This document shows, one piece after another, positions 5,787 to 14,738 of a DNA stretch of 26,357 bases. The stretch covers positions 1-26,357 of the forward strand of contig CAAFNG010000387.1 of assembly GCA_900764225.1 (NCBI GenBank), given 5' to 3'. Source of the stretch: Lachnospiraceae bacterium (GTDB lineage: Bacteria; Bacillota; Clostridia; Lachnospirales; Lachnospiraceae). How positions within the stretch are numbered: position 1 is the first letter of the stretch; each line of letters opens with the position of its first letter. The position numbers and the translations under genes are program-made. The notes below the pieces were generated by a model. The model was not told the DNA's origin. It did no database searches and was given only the letters and a program-made list of their open reading frames with translations.

Positions 5787-8417
5787 CTATCCCACTTTCT
5801 GTTCCAACTGTTGGATACGCTCATCCTGTTTATGAATAATTTCTGATAGTTCCTGTATGGCTTTAATAGTGTAATTCACCAAATACGGGGTATTAACCTG
5901 CTTGATATTCATTTCACCATTTTCATAATATCCACCGCCCAGCGCAAGATTCGGGTCTACTTCCTCCAACTCGTCTGCAACAAAACCAATATTCTGATGC
6001 CCACCTTTTTTCCAGTCAAACTGTCGTACCTGCATTCGTTCTATGGTAGTAAGAGCATCTATATCACTATCTCTGATGTTATTTTTTAAACGGATGTCTG
6101 AATTTTGTGAACCTGAATATATATCAGCTGTCATAAAATTTTCTAATCCAAAATCACCTCGGACGCGAATATAATTTACATAAGTATCACCTAAATCAGT
6201 GTTTCCAGTTTTCCTTTGTCCAGATGCTATATAAGCAATTCTGCTTCCCGTTGCAGTAACAGATGCTATAGGATGTCTATGCACAGGATTAGAATTAGAT
6301 GTATTCAAGTTTTCCCAGTCATAAAAATAAAGTGTACCTTCAAATGTTGCATTTCCATTGACTGTTGCATTTCCATTGACTGTTGCACGACCAACTTTTG
6401 CGGTGTCAGCATTAACTACATTTGCATTCAGAACTACCCTGTTGCTGGTGTATTTAAGGACCCAGTTTTCATCTGGTTCAATATCATTCAGCCATATTTC
6501 CTCTTCATCGGAGTTATCTTTATGTACAGGTTTGATTCCCGTCCGTCCAAACAAAAGCGCATTATAATTTCGATCATCTGTATACTGCGTATAATACATG
6601 GATCCTCTTGAATTTTGAGTAAATACAACCTTTCCATTACTCGAAAATTTCATAGCTCCGTAACTGGCATTAAGCGATATATTTTCAGCCGACAAACTAT
6701 TGCTCGTTATCGTCCATCCACCAATTTTTCCTTTTATCGCTTCGATGCTTCCATCCGTATTGACTTTAAAATAATTGTTCGCCGTAACAAGTCCATTGAA
6801 GTTGATTTTTGATGCAGATATCGACACTTTTTCAGCACTTTGGTTGATCTTTGAAATGATCTCACTTGCTCCGATCTTTTTCGATACCTCCGAGGTTATA
6901 GCATCTGCTCTTATTTTAATAGCAGCGTTCATTTCCGCAGTGGTGCTGTAATCTTCTGGAGATAATGTCCAGGATGTGGCTTTCGTTCCTTCCTCGATTT
7001 TGAAATCTCGGATATATAAGATTTCCCCAACCTTGAAGTTTAAGTAAAAGGTGAAGGAGCTATGTTCCTCATCTGTATACTTCCAGGTGTACGAGAACTT
7101 TTTCCATGCTGTTGTCAGTTCGATTTGTGTTCTTCCGCCGCATTCGTGGCCTACAGTTCCGCTCTTCTCTACGCTGCATTTTGCATAGAACGACCAGGTA
7201 TATGTTTTGTTGAGCTTATCCAACGTTTTGGAGAATACTGGATAGTTCGGACCCGGCCCCGCTTTCGTACATTTCACTTCAATGTGTTTCCCACTCAGGG
7301 CATACTCATCATCAACTACTTTTGTTTCACTGACATATGTTCCTGCATCACTCCATTTTCCATCGAGCCGGTCAGCATTCTTTACAAGGTTTCTTCCTCC
7401 TACGCGGATCCCATCAACACTTGACTTTGTTGCGTACGTCTTCGACACACTTGCCGAGATCTCATCAACCTTTACTTTAATAGCAGCGTTCATTTCCGCA
7501 GTGGTGCTGTAATCTTCCGGGGATAATGTCCAGGATGTGGCTTTCGTTCCTTCCTCGATTTTGAAGTCTCGGATGTATAAGATTTCCCCAACCTTGAAGT
7601 TTAAGTAAAAGGTGAAGGAACTGTATTCCTCATCTGTATATTTCCAAGTATATGTGAACTTTTTCCATGCTGTTGTCAGTTCGATCTGTGTTCTTCCGCC
7701 ACATTCGTGGCCTACAGTTCCGCTCTTCTTTACACTGCATTTTGCATAGAACGACCAGGTATATGTTTTGTTGAGTTTATCCAGCGTTTTGGGAAATACC
7801 GGATAATTGGGACCCGGCCCCGCTTTCGTACATTTCACTTCAATGTGTTTTCCGCTCAGGGCATACTCATCGTCAACTACTTTTGTTTCACTGACATATG
7901 TTCCTGCATCACTCCATTTTCCATCGAGCCGGTCGGCATTCTTTACAAGATTTCTTCCTCCTACACGGATTCCATCAACACTTGACTTTGTTGCATATGT
8001 CTTTGACACGCTTGCTGTGATCTCACCAACTTTCGCGGTGATCGCTGTGTTCATTTCCACTGTGGTGCTGTAATTATTTTCCAGATTGCTTTTCACTTTT
8101 GTCAGTTCTGCCGAAAAGCTATCGACTCCTTTTTTGTATTCAGCAACTTTTAAATCCAGATCAGTGTATTGTTCACTCACAGCGTCATATCCTGTTTTTA
8201 TAGACGTGTATTTCTCACTCAGACCATCTACCGTCTGTTTGATATCTGACATCTTGCTGTACATAGTTACTTTTTCATTCTGCAGCTCGATGATCTCGCT
8301 TTCGCTGATCAGAGATTCTATTTTTCCTTTCTGAACAGAAAGAGCTATTTCATTCGCCTTGAACCGTTTTACGATTGCTTCCGGAGAATAGATATTAACT
8401 TCTTTCTGGAATTTCAA
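5787..8417 (-). CDS. Tail fibre/receptor-binding protein with C-terminal S74 intramolecular chaperone
   Basis: This 876-aa protein appears to start at TTG (8417), preceded by AGGAGGTGAGAAAAA; no nearer ATG fits. Residues 1-130 are coiled-coil rich (heptad-like E/K/S pattern). Two nearly identical ~187-residue blocks follow, each with VGGRNLVKNADRLDG, a jelly-roll-like module of the carbohydrate-binding type common in phage fibres, and a YSTTAEMNAAIK linker. A shaft and a repeated VNGNATVNGNATFEG segment lie before the C-terminal domain, which begins at NSDIRLKNNI. Ser773 and Lys778 match the Ser-Lys dyad spacing of endosialidase-type peptidase S74 chaperones, which trimerise the fibre and then cut themselves off. 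The end is an EIIHKQDERIQQLEQKVG coiled coil. It likely binds host surface glycans. It directly follows the tail-tip gene and precedes a terminator. Confidence 0.9.
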   Translation of the reverse strand: MKFQKEVNIYSPEAIVKRFKANEIALSVQKGKIESLISESEIIELQNEKVTMYSKMSDIKQTVDGLSEKYTSIKTGYDAVSEQYTDLDLKVAEYKKGVDSFSAELTKVKSNLENNYSTTVEMNTAITAKVGEITASVSKTYATKSSVDGIRVGGRNLVKNADRLDGKWSDAGTYVSETKVVDDEYALSGKHIEVKCTKAGPGPNYPVFPKTLDKLNKTYTWSFYAKCSVKKSGTVGHECGGRTQIELTTAWKKFTYTWKYTDEEYSSFTFYLNFKVGEILYIRDFKIEEGTKATSWTLSPEDYSTTAEMNAAIKVKVDEISASVSKTYATKSSVDGIRVGGRNLVKNADRLDGKWSDAGTYVSETKVVDDEYALSGKHIEVKCTKAGPGPNYPVFSKTLDKLNKTYTWSFYAKCSVEKSGTVGHECGGRTQIELTTAWKKFSYTWKYTDEEHSSFTFYLNFKVGEILYIRDFKIEEGTKATSWTLSPEDYSTTAEMNAAIKIRADAITSEVSKKIGASEIISKINQSAEKVSISASKINFNGLVTANNYFKVNTDGSIEAIKGKIGGWTITSNSLSAENISLNASYGAMKFSSNGKVVFTQNSRGSMYYTQYTDDRNYNALLFGRTGIKPVHKDNSDEEEIWLNDIEPDENWVLKYTSNRVVLNANVVNADTAKVGRATVNGNATVNGNATFEGTLYFYDWENLNTSNSNPVHRHPIASVTATGSRIAYIASGQRKTGNTDLGDTYVNYIRVRGDFGLENFMTADIYSGSQNSDIRLKNNIRDSDIDALTTIERMQVRQFDWKKGGHQNIGFVADELEEVDPNLALGGGYYENGEMNIKQVNTPYLVNYTIKAIQELSEIIHKQDERIQQLEQKVG
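6912..8033 (-). repeat. Tandem duplication inside the fibre gene, two 561-bp units
   Basis: Copy A (6912-7472) and copy B (7473-8033) align without gaps at a 561-bp offset (187 codons) and differ at only scattered positions, mostly silent. Weaker similarity continues to about 8075, covering the start of a third linker (TTCATTTCC..TGTGGTGCTGTAAT). Confidence 0.93.
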
Positions 8418-8422
8418 TTTTT

Positions 8423-8432
8423 CTCACCTCCT
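8423..8432 (-). promoter_or_regulatory. Strong ribosome binding site deciding a TTG start
   Basis: On the minus strand AGGAGGTGAG overlaps the stop of the upstream tail-tip gene and is followed by AAAAA and then TTG (8417). It is near-consensus and properly spaced, which is the reason for accepting TTG as the start of the fibre gene. Confidence 0.75.
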
Positions 8433-11400
8433 AACTCTCTGTAGTAATTGAAAATCCCTCTGTAAGCTTTGACAGTATCTCATCCGTGATCGTTGCTGAT
8501 CCACCTGCACCATATTTAAAATTGATATACAGATACAGATTTTCTTCTGCCGGCGTATAAGCATATTCTGTTCCGGGAGCCTGCCAGCCGGAGTCCAGAA
8601 CCCGTATCTTTGTTGCTGACGAATAGATCTGCAGGCCGTAATAGCACTCGCCCGCAGCCGATCTGATCTTATACTTCGTTCCTTTTTGCAAAAGAGCTCC
8701 ATAAGAATATGTTGTGTCCGCTTCTGTTGGGGCAACAGAACCAACATACGAATAAGCCCTGGCTGCATTTCCACCAAGTCCTGGCATGTTGTTTGAATTA
8801 AACCAGCTGCTGCCTTTCGCAATGTTTATTTCGATACCATCTGGTTCTCTGTTGTTCTCTAATGAGACTTTTGATAATTCCTCAGTTCCATACCTCAGAT
8901 AAATAAATTTCTCATCCATATCCAAAGTCAGATTTTCTTTCAATGCCGCCTTTATATCTACAGATGCAGGTTCGATCAATTTCCACTGGCCTTCAACAAC
9001 TTTCAGCATTTTCCCTTCGTCTTCTGCTGTTGGGGTTGGCAGTAGCCGGAGTTCATCAACACTTCCGTTTCCGTGGTTTACGTTTACCCGGTTGCCTTTT
9101 AGATCTGTTACAAAAATTTCTCCTTTATCGGTAATGTATAAAGCGTTTTTTATATTTGATGGAGTTAAGTTTTCCTGTTCTTCGTTTATTCTACATAAAC
9201 GTAACGATGCGTTTGTAGAATCTTTACCTCTTATTGATCCCTCTTCCCCCAAATCATACATATATACGTCTTTAAGTGTAACTGTAACATCCGTCCCAAA
9301 TCCATAGCTCTGAAATCCTATGCATAAACTTGTAACAAACTCAGGAATTGTATAAGTAAGGCAGCATATTTTTTCACCATCCCATATTTTTGATTTATTT
9401 ACAGTGTCAGCATATAAACGAACCGTATTTGGATTATCCGTATCAACACCGATTCCAACAGCATAATTGACCCAACCATTAGCAGAGCTTCCTACACCGT
9501 TTTCGCCATTTGAGAATGCAAGTATCGTACACCCAAATTCAACCGTATGCCCACGCAGGTTTATCAATTCATCGCCTGTGTATTTATATTTGGTCCATCC
9601 CCAGGCATTTGTATGCGTCACAGAAATATCATATACTTTCCATCCATTTTTCGTAGCTGTTTTTATATCTGCAGTCATTGCTGATGAGCTGTTAAAATTA
9701 GCCGGGAAAATATTTGTATACCATTTCTTTGAAATTTCATCCGAATGCTCTCCCAAATCAACAAGGTACGCGTTTTTGATTGTTACGGTACCGTCAAAAA
9801 ACTCGTTATCCGGAGCATGAAACCATATTCTGACATTGTAATTCGTAAATATATCTCCGGAAGTCTTTTTATAATGTCCTGTCGGTTCTCCGATATTGCT
9901 TCCGATGCCATCAATGTTATAATCCGTCACTGCAGACCCATCTAACGGCTGCATATCTGCGTAAACGTAAAAGGACGGAGTCGACCATAGCCATTTTGCA
10001 TCGTAAACGGTACCATTTGGAAGAGTCCAACTTTCTTCCGACATATTGAAGATAACATCGGAGAATCCAAACTCTAACCCTTCTCCTGTCTGCCCGAATT
10101 CTTCGTAATTCGAAGGACTTATTACATTTAAATAAATTCCACCTTGACTGAGTTTGTTGTAAGAGCAGACGATATCACACGTTCCATCAGAGTTCTTTAC
10201 AACTTCGATAGTTCCATTGGTAATACTGTGTGCTATCGAACCAGTACTTATAAAGTTTGTATAATCCGAATATATCAGTGACGCATTCCAGTCATCTATA
10301 GCCATCCGCCAGTAAGAAATCGCGTTTTTTCGGGAATCCTCGCTCATTCCATCCAGTTTATCAGATACATCCCCTATTTGCTTCGACAGTTCCCCTTCTA
10401 CTACTGGGGCGGTCAAAAATCCATTATTAAAGGCTTTTCCATCTAATATATAATAGTTTTTGCGGACTGTATCTTCTGATACCTTTCCCGACAGATTTTT
10501 CCACTGATGTGCTTCCAGTGTATGATTGTTTACTTTTAATTGATAGGTATTGTCGTCAATTTTTTTTATTGTCTTTTTGTTTCCATCGGAAAACATACCT
10601 ATAAACTCAGGCTTTTCAATACATTTAAAGGTTCCCATTGATACATAGCCGCCACCACATACTAAAGTCATCGCGCATAAATATGTAAGGATAATATCCT
10701 CATAATCTCCAGCATTTGAGGGACAATAGTTCATGCTCCATATTTTTGCCTCGCATTTGCCAGTTGAGTAGTAGTTTGTCCAATAGTTATATATGCTTTT
10801 TTGACCATTCTGCCAGGTAAAATCATCTTTGTAATTTGAAGAAGAAATCAGACACGATTCCAGGCATATGACATCGTTCTCATCGAGATGAGTATACCAG
10901 TCCCCCACTTCAAAAGGCATCCCTCCGTTCGTGATTAAAAACATCTCTCGTTCGTGACATGCCTCTATCAGCATTATCCACTTCTGATTCAAGGCTGCAT
11001 TTTTGTCTGCATAATCATCCGTGGAAAACCCCATTTGATAGCAGATATCTTCTTTTGCAAAGTCATAACCCCAATCATCAAAGAATACGCCGTCTGTCCC
11101 CGTTGCCTTAAAGTAATCCAGCCAATCACAGATCTGCTGATATGTATATATTCTTGTACATCCGGATAAATCTGCCGTCGAGTCTTTCCAGGATCCATCG
11201 CTATTAAGATGTGCATGATCGCCATCATATGTAAAATCTGTCCGCCCACTCTCAGATTGCAAATATTCAAACGTTCTTAACTTAGGATTCAATTCTTTTG
11301 CACGTTTCAATATTTTTGTAGTATTCTCAGTAAAAACCGGCTTTGATTCGGCTAAACTGTTCAGATTCAATCGTTGCATGCCTACTATGGCATGTTTTGA

Positions 11401-13944
11401 GAACATAATAGCGTCATTTTCAATCCCATTCCCGCGCTCAATATTATTACTCCATCCAATCCATGCAAGCTCCAATCCTTGGCTTAGTGCTTGCTTTGGC
11501 AGTTTATCCAGAACCTCATCCAGCCTGGTATCCCTATCATCCACCCGGATGTCATGTATTCCCAGATTGCTCAGGATCTGCTTTTTAAAGTTTCCTGCTG
11601 TGATGTTTCCACCTTCATTGGTTTCGGCATCAACAAACAGCAGTTTTTTTCCTTCCGGGATCGTCTTTGATTCTGCGAAACTGTTGGCATCAACAAAATC
11701 GTTCTTTCCATTGAAAGCAACAGCTTTCCCATTAATCTGGACAACGCCTTCCTGCATTGTTAATAATGCAGTCTGTGTATCATCATCGGTTTCAAACTGT
11801 CCGACTACAACACCGCCAAATGTATAATCGTCGTTGCTGACAGTAATGGAATATCCGGAGCCTAAAGCCTGTTCCCCTGCTTCTGTCTTTCTTTTCCATG
11901 TATAACAGCTTTCCGGAAATTCTTTTGTAACATCCTTTCCTGCGCGGTACACCACTGCCGTTACTGTAGTTGTATTATCACCATTATCGTGATAGGTACA
12001 GTTATATAAGAGTGTTCCTTCTTTCAAGCCGTACAGTTCTGATGTAGTTTCGGAAAGCTTTAAGTCCATCCCATCTAAGCCAGTTTTAATACTTGCCACA
12101 TTTTGATTTGTGGTCTGAATTCCTTCAGCTGCATTCTTTGCTACGTCAGATGCTGAATCAGCCTTTTTCTGAGCTGTTTCGATGTCCTTTGCCGTCTTGC
12201 TGTATAGCTGGCTTAATGTCTGCTTCTCCTCATCAAACCAGATCCGAGAAGATTTGATTGTTTCCGTGCTTCCGTTGATTTCTGACACCACGGACGGAAT
12301 ATCCAGCTTGGAGCCTGCGATTCCTGCGTTGTCTGCAACCATCTTATTGACGATCAGACCGTCTGTGATCGCGTTTTCCTTGATTCCGGTAGAGTCGATC
12401 AGGACGCCTTTTCCGGTTTTGTCAAAAAGAGAAAACGTAAAATCTCCATTCGCATCCCGGCCGGCCTGCATCCGGACGATTCCATTTGCGTCTGACCACT
12501 GCTGGGTTGCTCCCTGGATCCGGATTCCTCCATCGTCAGAAGCTATCGTAAACTTATTCGTTGAGATTGTGCCCGCCAGAAGATCTGAAACCGCAACCGT
12601 CTCTATTACTGCCGACCGGATCAGGGCAGAATCGATCACTGCATTCTTTGTTGTCAAATGGATATTCTGAAGATCTCCAATCCCAGCTCCTCCGGACATT
12701 AACGTTTTGATATTCGCATAATTTCCATTCAGGATCTCAATCTGTGCATTTGTCGCTTTGAAGTTTGCAGCCGTCAGATCCTTAAATTCTCCCAGCTCTC
12801 CGGTGATCTCCTGGACATGTTCTTTCACTACGTCCAGATTTTTGATCGTAGCATAAGTAATGTTTGCTGTGTCTACATCCAATTTGTTAATCATTGCCCT
12901 GTCGATCATTACCAGCTGTGCATAATACCGCTCCATCTCTTTTGTCTGCGGGCCTTTATAATCCGAATTGGTTTCTTCTTCCGACAGCCCTACTGCTTCG
13001 ACAGAATACGTCAGACCGCCGTCATACTCCCATTCCAGTTTCATGATCGGAACCTTGTAAGATTTCCCGGCAAGGTCTTTTATTGTCAGAATATCCCACG
13101 GATCCAGACGGGGATCTCCCAGCATTTTTAATTTTCCAGGCATGTATGAAAAACTCTGAAGCGATGCCTGTACACTGTTAAGTGCAGTCTGAGTCATAAA
13201 TGGATTGGAAAATGTCACAGCCCTGGCGCCGGATCCTGCGCTTATCGAAATGCTGTTTCCGTCTTTGTCCTTTCCCGTATAGCACTCTAATTTTGAGACA
13301 TCAAAAGTATACTCATTGTGTTCAAAACTTTCCCAGTACCGCCCCGGATTTACTCCATACCCGGAATCTTTATATGTGTGCAGTTCAATCTGTCCTTTAC
13401 GGTTGCATACAGCAAAAGCACCATGCAGCTGCGCCACGTAGCAAAGTACCTCCCTGCAGCTATAACCTTTTGGAACTTTCATAGACACTGCCGTAAGTCC
13501 GGTCGTTATAACCGTAATCCCTGTGATCTCTGCAACTCTTTTCAGTACACTCACAGTGTTTGTATCAGAACCGTTCATGGAAAACGGTCTTTCCGTTTTC
13601 ATCATACGGTCGTATGCAGTGAACGTGATCTGGTTATCGCTCTTCTTTGGTTTCCCGACGGTAAAATATCCTACAGGGATATATTCCATCTTGCCATTCA
13701 CAGCCATACCGATCTGCAGAAGGATCTCTTTTCCTTCGAGCAGATAATTTTTATCCGGGACCGTAACCTCTACATATTGTGACATAGCCGATCCCAGAGA
13801 AAAATCATCTCCGCCCTCTGATCCACCGGTGAATTTGATACTCTTTACTGTTGTGATCGACACCTTATCGTATGTGATCAAACATTTAAATGTTCGGGAA
13901 TCCTGCTGCACCAGGTTCCCGAATTCTGCCGTTGACTGATACAC
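8431..13944 (-). CDS. Tail-tip (Tal/gp27-like) protein fused to GH114-like glycoside hydrolase and carbohydrate-binding-like modules
   Basis: This 1837-aa protein starts at GTG (13944) after AGGAGGGGATCCT. Residues ~1-330 resemble the tail-associated gp27-like hub: FTAYDRMMKTERPF, RLDPWDILTIKD, YSVEAVGLSEEE. Residues ~330-560 are a helical and beta-rich connector with ANITYATIKNLDVV-type repeats, as in phage baseplate proteins. Residues ~820-1145 look like a TIM barrel: GTDGVFFDDWGYD with Asp956/Asp957, LITNGGMPF with Asn1006, and VICLES with Glu1029. This pattern recalls the GH114/TM1410 type of polysaccharide hydrolase. Two jelly-roll-like modules follow (~1210-1400 and ~1405-1570), each ending in a similar Asp-Leu-Gly-Glu segment, then a C-terminal adsorption-type module. 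It probably degrades or binds capsular or wall glycan during adsorption. The hub call is firm; the enzyme family and substrate are inferred. Confidence 0.85.
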   Translation of the reverse strand: MYQSTAEFGNLVQQDSRTFKCLITYDKVSITTVKSIKFTGGSEGGDDFSLGSAMSQYVEVTVPDKNYLLEGKEILLQIGMAVNGKMEYIPVGYFTVGKPKKSDNQITFTAYDRMMKTERPFSMNGSDTNTVSVLKRVAEITGITVITTGLTAVSMKVPKGYSCREVLCYVAQLHGAFAVCNRKGQIELHTYKDSGYGVNPGRYWESFEHNEYTFDVSKLECYTGKDKDGNSISISAGSGARAVTFSNPFMTQTALNSVQASLQSFSYMPGKLKMLGDPRLDPWDILTIKDLAGKSYKVPIMKLEWEYDGGLTYSVEAVGLSEEETNSDYKGPQTKEMERYYAQLVMIDRAMINKLDVDTANITYATIKNLDVVKEHVQEITGELGEFKDLTAANFKATNAQIEILNGNYANIKTLMSGGAGIGDLQNIHLTTKNAVIDSALIRSAVIETVAVSDLLAGTISTNKFTIASDDGGIRIQGATQQWSDANGIVRMQAGRDANGDFTFSLFDKTGKGVLIDSTGIKENAITDGLIVNKMVADNAGIAGSKLDIPSVVSEINGSTETIKSSRIWFDEEKQTLSQLYSKTAKDIETAQKKADSASDVAKNAAEGIQTTNQNVASIKTGLDGMDLKLSETTSELYGLKEGTLLYNCTYHDNGDNTTTVTAVVYRAGKDVTKEFPESCYTWKRKTEAGEQALGSGYSITVSNDDYTFGGVVVGQFETDDDTQTALLTMQEGVVQINGKAVAFNGKNDFVDANSFAESKTIPEGKKLLFVDAETNEGGNITAGNFKKQILSNLGIHDIRVDDRDTRLDEVLDKLPKQALSQGLELAWIGWSNNIERGNGIENDAIMFSKHAIVGMQRLNLNSLAESKPVFTENTTKILKRAKELNPKLRTFEYLQSESGRTDFTYDGDHAHLNSDGSWKDSTADLSGCTRIYTYQQICDWLDYFKATGTDGVFFDDWGYDFAKEDICYQMGFSTDDYADKNAALNQKWIMLIEACHEREMFLITNGGMPFEVGDWYTHLDENDVICLESCLISSSNYKDDFTWQNGQKSIYNYWTNYYSTGKCEAKIWSMNYCPSNAGDYEDIILTYLCAMTLVCGGGYVSMGTFKCIEKPEFIGMFSDGNKKTIKKIDDNTYQLKVNNHTLEAHQWKNLSGKVSEDTVRKNYYILDGKAFNNGFLTAPVVEGELSKQIGDVSDKLDGMSEDSRKNAISYWRMAIDDWNASLIYSDYTNFISTGSIAHSITNGTIEVVKNSDGTCDIVCSYNKLSQGGIYLNVISPSNYEEFGQTGEGLEFGFSDVIFNMSEESWTLPNGTVYDAKWLWSTPSFYVYADMQPLDGSAVTDYNIDGIGSNIGEPTGHYKKTSGDIFTNYNVRIWFHAPDNEFFDGTVTIKNAYLVDLGEHSDEISKKWYTNIFPANFNSSSAMTADIKTATKNGWKVYDISVTHTNAWGWTKYKYTGDELINLRGHTVEFGCTILAFSNGENGVGSSANGWVNYAVGIGVDTDNPNTVRLYADTVNKSKIWDGEKICCLTYTIPEFVTSLCIGFQSYGFGTDVTVTLKDVYMYDLGEEGSIRGKDSTNASLRLCRINEEQENLTPSNIKNALYITDKGEIFVTDLKGNRVNVNHGNGSVDELRLLPTPTAEDEGKMLKVVEGQWKLIEPASVDIKAALKENLTLDMDEKFIYLRYGTEELSKVSLENNREPDGIEINIAKGSSWFNSNNMPGLGGNAARAYSYVGSVAPTEADTTYSYGALLQKGTKYKIRSAAGECYYGLQIYSSATKIRVLDSGWQAPGTEYAYTPAEENLYLYINFKYGAGGSATITDEILSKLTEGFSITTES

Positions 13945-13956
13945 AGGATCCCCTCC

Positions 13957-14349
13957 TTACTCTGTCAGCATACAGTCGATAACATCCAGTTCTTCCATGG
14001 TCAGTGCGTCATATTTCGGATCATCATCACATTTTTCCACTACTGCAAGGGAAACTGTGTGGATTTCCACCTCTGTTTCAATATCAAGCAGATCACTCAT
14101 GTCTTTTGTAAAACCGGCTTTATCTTCCATGACATAGCAGTCATTTTCGATCACAGGATCCCCTGAATCATCTTTTTTTGCATAACGGTTAATGAGTTCT
14201 TCCCTCTCCGCACTGTATGCCGCTGCTGCCTCCTGGACTGCGGATATATTCTTTTTGATCGCATATGCCAGGCGGACTGGCAGGTGTTTCTGCTTTAATC
14301 CTGTACAGGTATTTAAAAATGTGACGATCTCTTTGTTTTTCATCTTCAT
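13957..14349 (-). CDS. DUF1617 family phage protein
   Basis: Reads MKMKNKEIVTFLNTCTGLKQ, with the KNKEIV..LN..LPVRLAYAIKKN pattern of DUF1617 proteins, which sit between tail genes in Firmicutes siphophages. About 130 aa, mainly helical and acidic, with no catalytic motif. The start at 14349 is preferred because GTGAGGA then lies nine bases upstream; the in-frame ATG at 14358 abuts that site and is less likely. The stop is 12 bp before the GTG of the tail-tip gene, whose ribosome binding site follows at once. Molecular role unknown; a tail assembly or baseplate accessory role is suggested by position only. Confidence 0.82.
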   Translation of the reverse strand: MKMKNKEIVTFLNTCTGLKQKHLPVRLAYAIKKNISAVQEAAAAYSAEREELINRYAKKDDSGDPVIENDCYVMEDKAGFTKDMSDLLDIETEVEIHTVSLAVVEKCDDDPKYDALTMEELDVIDCMLTE

Positions 14350-14361
14350 TGTTCTCATTCC

Positions 14362-14727
14362 TCACTTTTCAATCAGTGTTGCACCCACCCCTTTGTATGT
14401 CTTTACGCCTTTTACATAGCTGTATACTGGGTATGTAGGTGTGTTTGAATAAAATTTCTTTGTTACACGAGTATTTGTTCCAGGATCCGTGAATGTAACA
14501 TCAAAAAAAGCCGGACTGATGGCTTTATCTATCTTTACCACATCAGCCCTGCTTAACATCGGCCACGTACATTCGATCGTATATTTTATAGCTATGACAT
14601 CTCCGATCATCTCTGCATTGGCCGCACGTCCTGTATTGTTTGACCAGACTTTTTCTTTTTTTATGGTCATTCCATTAAGAGACGGAGTCGGCATGGTAAC
14701 TCCGCCAATAATAAGCTCATCTGCCAC
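14362..14727 (-). CDS. DUF6711 family phage tail protein
   Basis: This 121-aa protein starts at GTG (14727) with AGGAGGCGGTTAA upstream. It lies between the tape measure and the tail tip, where DUF6711 proteins are found. The sequence is beta-rich (KYTIECTWPMLSRADVVKIDKAI, FFDVTFTDPGTNTRVTKKFYSN), suggesting a small tail or distal-tail structural fold. It ends in GVGATLIEK, a typical C-terminus of tail tube or tail tip beta-sandwich proteins. By position it could fill the place of a distal tail protein linking tube and hub, although it is much shorter than Dit proteins. The family call is moderately firm; the role is inferred from synteny. Confidence 0.75.
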   Translation of the reverse strand: MADELIIGGVTMPTPSLNGMTIKKEKVWSNNTGRAANAEMIGDVIAIKYTIECTWPMLSRADVVKIDKAISPAFFDVTFTDPGTNTRVTKKFYSNTPTYPVYSYVKGVKTYKGVGATLIEK

Positions 14728-14738
14728 TTAACCGCCTC

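Noticed and set aside
6340..6390. Short repeat TTGCATTTCCATTGACTG as a possible CRISPR or regulatory repeat
   Set aside because: It encodes the VNGNATVNGNAT repeat in the fibre shaft, so it is a coding micro-repeat with no spacers.
8424..8822. Minus-strand 132-aa open frame inside the tail-tip gene
   Set aside because: Lies in another frame fully inside a well-supported gene and has low-complexity Arg/Gln-rich composition typical of a shadow.
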